Origin: Gammaproteobacteria bacterium UBA6173
GTDB taxonomy: Bacteria > Pseudomonadota > Gammaproteobacteria > Pseudomonadales > Pseudohongiellaceae
Direction of reading: 5' to 3'
NCBI GenBank assembly: GCA_002422225.1
Contig: DITX01000077.1
Span: forward strand, 1,416-8,600
Length of the DNA: 7,185 bases
A program made the position numbers and the translations under genes. Below the pieces are notes generated by a model. The model was not told where the DNA came from. It searched no databases and saw only the letters and a program-made list of their open reading frames with translations. This document shows, in pieces, positions 1 to 6,527 of this stretch; within the stretch, counting starts at the first letter, position 1; every line of letters starts with the position of its first letter.

Positions 1-1
1 C

Positions 2-304
2 GATATCTACAAGGACCGCTGGCAAGTTGAGCTGTTCTTCAAGCGCATCAAGCAGAACCTGAAAATCAAATCCTTTGTGGGCACCTCCAGAAACGCAGTG
101 CTGACAAAGCTATGGATCGCGATGTGCATTTACCTGTTGCTGGCCTGGATAAAGTTCTGCAATCAAATGAGCAGCAGTATCCAGCAAATGATTTGACTGC
201 TTCAGCTCAATTTATTCGAGCGGCGAGCGCTTCTGCCGTTACTTCGAGGAGATCCCACCGAGCCTCTCGGCCTGCCTCCTCAACAACAACTGCGATTCTT
301 GTGA
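2..304 (+). pseudogene. IS4-family transposase, C-terminal part, interrupted by an in-frame TGA
   Basis: This is the C-terminal end of a DDE transposase that cuts and moves its own insertion sequence. The first residues, DIYKDRWQVELFFKRIK, match the spacing Y-x2-R-x3-E-x6-K of the IS4-family YREK signature; its E is the catalytic glutamate of the DDE triad. A hydrophobic stretch and the tail follow. The frame meets TGA at 194-196, yet continues in the same frame as LLQLNLFERRALLPLLRGDP to a second stop at 302-304. From family knowledge, LLQLNLFERR is the normal continuation of this tail and the interrupted position is usually an arginine, so CGA to TGA is the simplest explanation. The loss is about 36 residues after the catalytic core, so the protein may or may not be active. 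The 5' part lies outside the window. Confidence 0.85.
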
Positions 305-305
305 A

Positions 306-325
306 AACTTATGGGACAGCAATGG
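306..325 (+). repeat. Candidate right terminal inverted repeat of the IS4-type element
   Basis: The stretch around ACTTATGGGACAGCAATG lies between the end of the transposase frame (304) and the point where host-like coding sequence begins. This is where the right inverted repeat should be. The left partner is not in the window, so the call is positional only. Confidence 0.35.
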
Positions 326-804
326 GCGATGCCAGTAAACTCAGCAGTGCCTACTATGGCAATGCTGACCATCAACTTCCTGAATTGCTTTACAATCTGG
401 CCTCTGTCGCGTACCTGTTTGCAGATAGCTACCTTGCCAATGATGATGGAGCTCCACCTGTAATCACTCGCCCAGGGACGCGGCTGCCGAATAACTGGAA
501 TCCGGAGCGTGCAGCGTTCGGTTACATGCAAGGGCGTCGCGCACTGGAAGGCATTGTGAGCTTGCATAGCAGTAAACCGGAGAACAAGGGTGCGTTGGTC
601 GAAGCACGGTTTGCACTTGCCGATTGGCATGAAGCCTTCGGCTACTACAAGCGTGCTGAACAACAGCGTAAGCATGCTGTTGACTTGTCAGCGACGCTGA
701 GCCCGGAGGAGTACAACAATCGGGTAACAAGCCGATCTCCTTCCCCCTGGCAGGTCTCAGCAAGAGAGCTGGTAACGGATGTTTCGTTGTCAATGAAGTG
801 GTGA
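322..804 (+). pseudogene. C-terminal remnant of a TPR-like protein, cut off by the IS insertion
   Basis: About 160 residues remain, starting MGDASKLSSAYYGNADHQLP right after the IS end. The sequence is helical in character. A segment near ALADWHEAFGYYKRAEQQRKHAVDLS has the small/large residue pattern of a tetratricopeptide repeat, a protein-protein interaction fold; PERAAFGYMQGRRALEGIV may be another repeat helix pair. The frame stays open upstream to an ATG at 112, but those first 70 residues are the transposase gene read in the wrong frame and have no ribosome binding site, so the 112-804 frame is a chimera and not a natural gene. The original N-terminus is presumably on the other side of the IS. 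I do not recognise the specific family. TPR regions of TonB-like energy transducers are one possibility, held weakly. The stop is directly followed by a perfect palindrome. Confidence 0.6.
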
Positions 805-805
805 A

Positions 806-839
806 TGACAGTGCGTTACGCATGCGTAACGCACTGTCA
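806..839. terminator. Perfect 34-bp palindrome, probable transcription-terminating hairpin
   Basis: The arms TGACAGTGCGTTACGCA and TGCGTAACGCACTGTCA are exact reverse complements with no spacer. It begins one base after the stop of the TPR remnant. In RNA it would form a stem of about 15 bp with a CAUG loop. No T-tract follows on either strand, so it is not a classical intrinsic terminator. It may act as a bidirectional terminator, an mRNA 3'-end stabiliser or a protein-binding site. Confidence 0.55.
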
Positions 840-1088
840 CTGGTTGCTGGTTGCGGCCGCTCAGGTCCAGCCAGGTTTGTTTGCATCAATTTGGCGCGAA
901 ATACAATCTGTTTACTCAGCCCGGCATTCTTTTCTTTCTGCCAACATATTGAATTACTAGCTTAATACTTGTGTGATTCACCTGCTGTCTGCTACGCGCT
1001 GATCTCTTGTCATGAGTTCTGTATGTCCCTGTTTTTGTGTCGTTGTAGTCTATAAAAGCAACATTCTGCTGCGTTGCTATACCACTCC
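840..1088. other. Intergenic region without a recognisable gene
   Basis: No frame on either strand here has a convincing start, ribosome binding site or protein-like composition. The stretch holds a tandem TGGTTGC doublet at 841-854, a GCGGCCGC palindrome at 853-860, a short GTGATTCAC inverted repeat at 973-981, a TATAAA at 1051-1056 without a good -35 partner, and a weak AGCAAC/GTTGCT inverted repeat at 1057-1078. It probably includes upstream control sequence for the receptor gene, but none of these can be assigned to a regulator. Confidence 0.5.
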
Positions 1089-1130
1089 TTGACATCTCTT
1101 TGACAAGTCTTCTGTGCTAATTGGTATCAA
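1089..1130 (+). promoter_or_regulatory. Candidate promoter of the receptor-protease unit
   Basis: Two perfect TTGACA -35 hexamers lie at 1089-1094 and 1100-1105, 11 bp apart. The better partner is TATCAA at 1125-1130, with a long 19-bp spacer from the second hexamer. Transcription would then start near 1137 and give a leader of about 80 nt. The -10 match is imperfect, so the placement is tentative. Confidence 0.35.
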
Positions 1131-1202
1131 ACTTGCTTCGTCGGTTCTGAGACTGCTAATCCCATGGCTGCTATACAACTGGCTCTTATGTGCGGGTGAA
1201 CC

Positions 1203-1209
1203 GAGAGGA
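1203..1209 (+). promoter_or_regulatory. Ribosome binding site that decides the receptor start
   Basis: GAGAGGA ends 9 bases before the ATG at 1219 but only abuts the in-frame ATG at 1210. This favours 1219 over 1210 and over the far-upstream GTG at 1114. Confidence 0.6.
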
Positions 1210-1218
1210 ATGAGTTCG

Positions 1219-4002
1219 ATGACCACTAAATCTATATACAATGGCAAGAACGTTTGTTTTAAAAGTGTATTGGGTGCCGCATTGTTTTTACCGGGCATGG
1301 CATCCGCTCAGACAGCAGATGCACCTGCGATTGAAGAAGTAATTACAACCGGCTCTCGTATTGTGCGTGACGGATTTGATCAACCGACACCTGTGTCAGT
1401 GATGAATCAGGATGAAATCCATGCCAATGCACCTGGCAGCATTTCTGAATTTGTGATGGAGCTGCCATCGGTTACCGGGTCCACCGCAACAACCAGCAGC
1501 GGTGCCTTGAGTAACGGAGCCGCCGGGATATCCTCACTGGATGCGCGTGGCATGGGCGCCGGCCGGACACTGGCGCTTTTTGATGGACAGCGCTCAGTAG
1601 TGTCTTCTACCAGTGGTGCTGTTGACACTAACACCTTTCCGCAACCCTTGATTTCACGGGTTGAAGTAGTAACTGGTGGCGCATCTTCCGCCTACGGTTC
1701 CGATGCCGTTGCAGGTGTCATCAACTTCATTCTGAACAAGCGCTTTGATGGTGTTAAAACCAGCTTTGACTACGGTCAAAGTGAGGCTGGTGTTAACAAG
1801 AGTTACAAGTTTGATTTGGGCGCTGGCACCCCGTTTGCCGACGGCAAGGGGCATGCACTGTTCAGCCTTGAAACATACGAAAAAGAAGGTACTCATTATT
1901 ATGCGCCCGACTGGGCGAAGAAGGGTTATTTTGGCATCATCAATCCTGACAAGTCGCCAGGTCAACCATATTACATCGTCGGTGAAGGTATTGGTGTTTC
2001 CGCGTATACACCAGGCGGGTTGATTACATCCGGCCCCTTAAGAGGAACCTACTTTGGAGAAGATGGCTCGGTTAATCAATTGAACTATGGTGCGACTTCC
2101 GGTCAGTGGATGGTGGGTGGTGATTGGGAGTACACCAATTCATCACAAATTGGCACCAACTCGTTTGCCGCTGAAGATCAGCGGGACAGCGTATTTGGTC
2201 GCCTGAGTTATGAAGTTGGCAGAGGCGTTGAAGTTTTTGCCCAAGCATCTTATGCCAAATACGAAGGATTCAGCTACTACATCCGACCAACCCAAACCGG
2301 CATCAGCATCCGCTCAGATAACGCTTTCCTGCCGAGCTCGGTCAGTCAAAAAATGGCCACCCTCGGACTGAGCTCTTTCACGATGGGCACGTCAAATATG
2401 GACATGCCTGCATCGGGCAGCAATAACGTGCGTGAGACCACACGTTTTGTTGTGGGCGCTGATGGCGGGTTTAGCTTGATGAATCGTGACTTCACTTGGG
2501 ATACCTACTACCAGCACGGTATTACAGAAACTGACGAGCTGATGACGCCAACATTCCATTTTGCGCGTTTGGCCTTGGCAACAGACGCTGTGTTTCACCC
2601 CGATACCGGAGCCATTGTGTGCCGCTCATCGCTCACGGATCCCGGCAATGGTTGTGTGCCACTGAACCGCTTTGGTGTCAATGTTGCCAGCGACGCGGCG
2701 CTGGATTATGTGATGGGGAGTCCACAGCGAAAGCAGGAATTCACTCAGGATGTTATCGCGGTGAACTTCTCTACCAACAACCTGCTTGAAGGCTGGGCTG
2801 GCCCGATCTCTATGGCAGTGGGTGCGGAATACCGTGAAGAAAGCATGGAAGGTGATGTTGACCCCCAGTACGCCTCTGGCTGGAAGTACGGTAACTACAA
2901 AGTGACCACTGGCGAATTTGATGTAGCGGAGGCTTATATCGAAACTGTTATTCCGTTGATGGATAAAATGGAGTTCAACGGTGCCATCCGGTATACCGAC
3001 TACAGTACCTCAGGTGATGTGCGAACCTGGAAGGCAGGATTAGTGTATGCACCAATCGATGATGTCACGTTGCGGTTTACTCGCTCGCGAGACATTCGTG
3101 CTGCCAACATGGGTGAGTTGTACGATGCTGGTACTGCCCGTACCAACGCAGTAAACATCCTCGGCCAATCCATGGCGTTTGTGCAGAACCTGCAAGGTAA
3201 CCCGTCCGTTGCACCAGAAAAAGCAGACACACTCGGTGTAGGTCTGGTTCTGCGCCCCAGCTTTATGCCGGGACTGGGTTTCTCAGCCGACTATTATGAA
3301 ATAGATCTGAAAGGCATCATTGGATTCCTCCCGGCTCAGACTGTTGCTAACTACTGTTACGAAGAAAACATCCAGCGTTATTGCGACGACGTTAAATACG
3401 TTAATGGTGTGCTTCAGTCGATTGATCTTCGTTACGAGAACCTGAACCGCGAGACGATTGAAGGTGTGGACTACGAACTCAGTTACGTGCGTGATGTGGG
3501 ACCTGGCACTATGTCCTTCCGTGGTCTGGTCACAAACAACCTCGCACGTATCACCGATGATGGTGTCCGTATTACAGACTCTGTCGGCCAGGCAGGGGCG
3601 TCTTCGTCAGACTTTGTCTATCGTTTGAATGCGAACTATCGCATAAATGACTGGCGTCTCAATCTGACCGCTCGTGGCATCAGCGACGGAGTACTGAGCA
3701 ACAACTACATCGAGTGCACTTCCAACTGTCCGGCAAGTACAGCGCCCAACTTTACAATCAACGACAATTCTGTGGCTGGTGCCTGGTACTTTGATACCAA
3801 TATCACCCGCAACATGATGATTGGTGACGTGGATGCCGAACTGTTCCTGACCGTACGCAATGTATTCGACAAGGATCCGGTGTTGAGTCACAACCCCAGC
3901 GGTCAGGGTGCGGAAAATGCGGTTGCCTATTTAACAACTAACCGGTCTGTGCACGATATTTACGGGCGCAGTTTCCGACTCGGTGTACGAGCTCAATTCT
4001 GA
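1219..4002 (+). CDS. TonB-dependent outer-membrane receptor
   Basis: This 927-residue protein is an outer-membrane gated channel that takes up a ligand using energy passed from TonB-ExbB-ExbD. A signal peptide (about 1-30) ends in MASA before Q31. A TonB-box-like segment, EEVITTGSRI, follows at about 39-48. The plug domain spans about 55-170 and contains LDARGMGAGRTLALFDG and RVEVVTGGASSAYGSDAVAG. The rest is the beta-barrel, ending in the strand FRLGVRAQF with the C-terminal Phe used for outer-membrane insertion. The mature protein has six cysteines in three close pairs (468/479, 713/722, 833/837), likely loop disulfides. Start 1219 is chosen from the Shine-Dalgarno spacing and signal peptide; upstream in-frame starts would add a second hydrophobic stretch. 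A metalloprotease gene follows after 35 bp. The ligand cannot be told from the sequence; iron complexes, peptides, vitamins and glycans are all possible for this family. Confidence 0.93.
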   Translation: MTTKSIYNGKNVCFKSVLGAALFLPGMASAQTADAPAIEEVITTGSRIVRDGFDQPTPVSVMNQDEIHANAPGSISEFVMELPSVTGSTATTSSGALSNGAAGISSLDARGMGAGRTLALFDGQRSVVSSTSGAVDTNTFPQPLISRVEVVTGGASSAYGSDAVAGVINFILNKRFDGVKTSFDYGQSEAGVNKSYKFDLGAGTPFADGKGHALFSLETYEKEGTHYYAPDWAKKGYFGIINPDKSPGQPYYIVGEGIGVSAYTPGGLITSGPLRGTYFGEDGSVNQLNYGATSGQWMVGGDWEYTNSSQIGTNSFAAEDQRDSVFGRLSYEVGRGVEVFAQASYAKYEGFSYYIRPTQTGISIRSDNAFLPSSVSQKMATLGLSSFTMGTSNMDMPASGSNNVRETTRFVVGADGGFSLMNRDFTWDTYYQHGITETDELMTPTFHFARLALATDAVFHPDTGAIVCRSSLTDPGNGCVPLNRFGVNVASDAALDYVMGSPQRKQEFTQDVIAVNFSTNNLLEGWAGPISMAVGAEYREESMEGDVDPQYASGWKYGNYKVTTGEFDVAEAYIETVIPLMDKMEFNGAIRYTDYSTSGDVRTWKAGLVYAPIDDVTLRFTRSRDIRAANMGELYDAGTARTNAVNILGQSMAFVQNLQGNPSVAPEKADTLGVGLVLRPSFMPGLGFSADYYEIDLKGIIGFLPAQTVANYCYEENIQRYCDDVKYVNGVLQSIDLRYENLNRETIEGVDYELSYVRDVGPGTMSFRGLVTNNLARITDDGVRITDSVGQAGASSSDFVYRLNANYRINDWRLNLTARGISDGVLSNNYIECTSNCPASTAPNFTINDNSVAGAWYFDTNITRNMMIGDVDAELFLTVRNVFDKDPVLSHNPSGQGAENAVAYLTTNRSVHDIYGRSFRLGVRAQF

Positions 4003-4024
4003 TCTGATCCGGGCTAACTTAATC

Positions 4025-4029
4025 AAGGA
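4025..4029 (+). promoter_or_regulatory. Ribosome binding site of the metalloprotease gene
   Basis: AAGGA lies 8 bases before the ATG at 4038 and fixes that start. It sits in the 35-bp gap after the receptor stop, which contains no terminator-like structure. Confidence 0.7.
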
Positions 4030-4037
4030 ATACAACT

Positions 4038-6497
4038 ATGAGCAGTTCTGTTTTTTTTTCAGCAGGAACCCGGCGGTGGCATCGTATGTTGTGTGCGATG
4101 CTGCTGACCGCAGGCATGTTTTTGTCCACGCCCGCAGTCGCACAGAATATTGGTGGTTCTGTCGCGGATGCAGTCAGAGGTATGCAGCCGAATGAGGGTT
4201 TTGTAACCTTCTATTGGGACGAGTCGGGCAGTAAAGTGTTAATGGAAGTGCCGGTATTTGACAGCGACGTCCTGTACTTTGTGTCGGCGGCCAGCGGTGG
4301 TGGTTCAGTTGAATTGCCCCTGGACCGGGGCATCATGGGCAGTAGCGTGATTCATTTCAAGCGCTCGGGTAACCGTGTAATGGTTGAGCAACAGAATACC
4401 GATTACCGGGCGCCGGAGGGTTCGCCAAGTCTGCAGCAGAATGTGCGGGACTCCTTCCCCAGTTCTGTAATTGCGTCACTGCCGATTGTAGCCATACAAG
4501 GCGAGCGTGTGCTTGTGGATGCCAATCCATTGTTCTATCGCGATGCTGCCGACATAGAGACGCGAATGGCACGTGCCAATCAGGGTGTCTTCCGCTATGA
4601 CACCAGTCGTAGTGGGTTCTATCCACTGCGTATGAAAGCATTTCCCGACAATACTGAAATTGAAACAATCGCTACCTTTAGTGTACAGAACCCTGGCGTG
4701 GTGGTTCGCAATGTGGCTCCTGAGCCGTCGGCATTTACCATGCGCATACATCATTCATTTCTGAAGGCGCCTGAGGGTTATCAGCCGCGCAAGGCTGATC
4801 CCCGTATCGGCGTCAGTAGTATCAATTTTCGTAACCATGCCAACGCGTTTAATGAAACGACCGAAGAAGCCTGGGTGACCCGATGGCGTCTGGAGAAAAA
4901 GAATCCTGGCGCCGAGTTAAGTGAGCCGGTGACGCCTATCGTGTTGTATCTGGACAATGCTATACCAGAACCTATCCGTAGCTCTGCACGCGAAGGCGCG
5001 CTGTGGTGGAATGAGGCGTTCGAGGCAGCCGGCTACCTGAATGCAATTGAAGTGCGCGACCCCACCCCTGACATGGATCCAATGGACATCCGCCATGCGT
5101 GGATACTGTGGATAGACCGGGACGAGCGCGGGTTTTCCAGTGGTGGTACTTATCGCGACCCGCGAACAGGTGAGATCCTGGGTGCAAAAACCCGGATGGA
5201 TTCACACCGGATTCGAACTATCGCCAATTTCTGGGAAAGCTACATGCCGGCAACGTCGGATCAGGACGGTGTCAACGGTTACATCCCGGCTGCACAGCAA
5301 GCAATGGTGACCTTGCGATACGCACATCTGACTGCGCATGAATTGGGTCACGCATTTGGTTTTGGTCATAATTTTTCCTCCAGCGCCAATGACCGTGCAT
5401 CTGTCATGGACTATCCGATTCCTCGGGTGATGGTTGCCAATGGAGAGCTTGATCTGAGCGACGCATTTACGTCGGGCATCGGAATCTATGACAAATTTAT
5501 GGTGCGCTATGCCTATACTGATTTTGCGGCGGAGCAGGAACGCGATGGTCTGAATAATATAATCGCAGAAATGCGTGAACAGAACGTAATCTATACCCCA
5601 AGCTCGGATCCGCGCTGGACTTGGTATGACGATCGTAATTCCCCGGTGGAGTATCTGGAGGAAGCTATAGCCGGCCGTAGAATAATGATGCAGCGTTATG
5701 GCATTGATAACATCTTGCCGGGAGAGGCATTGGGAACACTGCGCGATATGCGTTTCTGGATGTCTTACCTGCATCATCGGTGGGCAATAGAATCAAGCCA
5801 GAAGTATGTCGGCGGTATGTACCAGAATATTGTGGTGAAAGGAGAAGACCTGACACCTACAGAGATTGTGCCAGCCGCCTTGCAGCGTGAGGTGCTGGCT
5901 TTGCTCATGAGCGCGATCACACCGGAAGCCATGAAGGTACCGGAGCAGTTGTTGTCGTTATTGACTGTACATCCGGGATCCAACATGGAGGATATGTCCG
6001 GCAGTGATTACTTCAATCAGCTGGAAGTGGCGAGAGTGCTGGCAAGTCTGGTGATCGAGCCTCTGTTGCATACTGACAAGGCCAGCATTCTTGTCGCTTT
6101 CGAGCAGCGCGAGCCGGGTACCGTGACACTTCCGGAACTGGTTACTTTGCTGATGAACAATACTTGGAATGAGCCATTGTCCAATGACCATGCTAACCAG
6201 GCTTTGCAGCGGGTAAAACAAAGTGTCATGTTAAATGCTTTGATGATTCTGGGCGCCAGTAACAATAGCGTGCCGGAGGCACGCAGCTATGCACTGATTG
6301 CTCTGGCCGATCTCGAGCAGGCTCTGAGTTCAAAGCGAGCCGATAATCCTCTGACATCAGCACACTTCCGCCAGGCTGCAAGTGATATCAAGCGCTACCT
6401 GAGCGATCCGGTTGAGTATGCGCCTGAGTCAGTTACAGCAACCTGGGGTGAGCGTCCACGTTCACGTTATCCGGTGTATCCGGGGCCACCACTCTGA
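4038..6497 (+). CDS. Secreted zinc-dependent metalloprotease, met-zincin type (DUF5117/DUF4953)
   Basis: This 819-residue protein is predicted to be an exported zinc endopeptidase. A signal peptide (1-35) has a basic TRRWHR n-region and ends in AVA before Q36. The next part, about 50-250, fits the DUF5118/DUF5117 region that precedes the catalytic domain in this family, with FVTFYWDESGSKVLMEV at 55-71 and NTDYRAP at 120-126. The catalytic domain carries HELGHAFGFGH at 434-444: H434, H438 and H444 would bind zinc and E435 would be the catalytic base. The Met-turn SVMDYP with M457 follows, as in metzincins. All key residues are present. About 360 residues continue after the Met-turn. The mature chain has no cysteine. 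The gene follows the receptor by 35 bp with its own Shine-Dalgarno and probably shares its mRNA. A nine-T run lies at codons 5-8. The substrate is unknown; periplasmic or extracellular location is inferred from the signal peptide. Confidence 0.9.
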   Translation: MSSSVFFSAGTRRWHRMLCAMLLTAGMFLSTPAVAQNIGGSVADAVRGMQPNEGFVTFYWDESGSKVLMEVPVFDSDVLYFVSAASGGGSVELPLDRGIMGSSVIHFKRSGNRVMVEQQNTDYRAPEGSPSLQQNVRDSFPSSVIASLPIVAIQGERVLVDANPLFYRDAADIETRMARANQGVFRYDTSRSGFYPLRMKAFPDNTEIETIATFSVQNPGVVVRNVAPEPSAFTMRIHHSFLKAPEGYQPRKADPRIGVSSINFRNHANAFNETTEEAWVTRWRLEKKNPGAELSEPVTPIVLYLDNAIPEPIRSSAREGALWWNEAFEAAGYLNAIEVRDPTPDMDPMDIRHAWILWIDRDERGFSSGGTYRDPRTGEILGAKTRMDSHRIRTIANFWESYMPATSDQDGVNGYIPAAQQAMVTLRYAHLTAHELGHAFGFGHNFSSSANDRASVMDYPIPRVMVANGELDLSDAFTSGIGIYDKFMVRYAYTDFAAEQERDGLNNIIAEMREQNVIYTPSSDPRWTWYDDRNSPVEYLEEAIAGRRIMMQRYGIDNILPGEALGTLRDMRFWMSYLHHRWAIESSQKYVGGMYQNIVVKGEDLTPTEIVPAALQREVLALLMSAITPEAMKVPEQLLSLLTVHPGSNMEDMSGSDYFNQLEVARVLASLVIEPLLHTDKASILVAFEQREPGTVTLPELVTLLMNNTWNEPLSNDHANQALQRVKQSVMLNALMILGASNNSVPEARSYALIALADLEQALSSKRADNPLTSAHFRQAASDIKRYLSDPVEYAPESVTATWGERPRSRYPVYPGPPL
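4051..4059 (+). repeat. Nine-T homopolymer inside the start of the protease gene
   Basis: The codons GTT TTT TTT TCA contain nine consecutive T residues, beginning 13 bases after the A of the start codon. Loss of one T would cause a stop at 4105-4107, and gain of one would cause a stop at 4193-4195. The tract could therefore switch the gene off by slippage, or could be a place for sequencing error. Confidence 0.85.
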
Positions 6498-6518
6498 TTG
6501 CCGCCAGGCAATCAGAGT
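6491..6518. terminator. Hairpin between convergent genes, probable bidirectional terminator
   Basis: The arms ACTCTGATTGCC and GGCAATCAGAGT are exact reverse complements around a GCCA loop, giving a 12-bp stem. The left arm overlaps the protease stop codon (6495-6497), and the minus-strand gene ends 10 bases further on. No clear T-tract follows on either strand, so efficiency is uncertain, but the position between convergent genes fits a shared terminator. Confidence 0.65.
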
Positions 6519-6527
6519 TATGAGGGA

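Larger units (their letters stand above)
1..325 (+). mobile_element. Right-hand end of an IS4-family insertion sequence (partial)
   Basis: The window starts inside an insertion sequence and contains only its right end. The element is identified by the transposase tail it encodes, which has the YREK signature of the IS4 family (see the pseudogene entry). The right boundary is placed near 325 because the transposase reading frame ends at 304 and a different, host-like protein sequence starts at about 325. The left end and left target duplication are outside the window, so neither the inverted repeat nor the duplication can be confirmed here. The exact border is uncertain by about 10 bp. Confidence 0.75.

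Noticed and set aside
464..889. A 141-residue minus-strand frame across the TPR remnant and the palindrome
   Set aside because: It runs through the palindrome and non-coding DNA, lacks protein-like composition and has no recognisable start signal.
1057..1078. AGCAAC/GTTGCT inverted repeat in the receptor upstream region
   Set aside because: A six-base stem with a ten-base loop is expected by chance at this scale and has no supporting context.
1114..1218. A GTG at 1114 would extend the receptor by 35 residues (MLIGIKLASS...)
   Set aside because: It has no Shine-Dalgarno, overlaps the candidate promoter and adds a second hydrophobic stretch before a complete signal peptide. The 1219 ATG has a well-spaced GAGAGGA.
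4071..4091. Twin-arginine (Tat) signal in TRRWHRML of the protease
   Set aside because: The two arginines are present, but the hydrophobic residues expected after them are replaced by H and R. The rest fits an ordinary Sec signal peptide with an AVA cleavage site.
4092..4094. Lipoprotein cysteine (C19) in the protease signal peptide
   Set aside because: The residues before it (R-M-L) do not form a lipobox, and the hydrophobic core continues past the cysteine.
3983..4195. A 70-residue plus-strand frame bridging the receptor end and protease start
   Set aside because: It overlaps both real genes in another frame and has no family resemblance or ribosome binding site. It matters only as the frame entered if the T9 tract gains a base.
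5202..5777. A 191-residue minus-strand frame antisense to the protease catalytic region
   Set aside because: It lies wholly inside a well-supported gene, its composition is rich in Cys, His and Ile like a shadow frame, and no domain is recognised.
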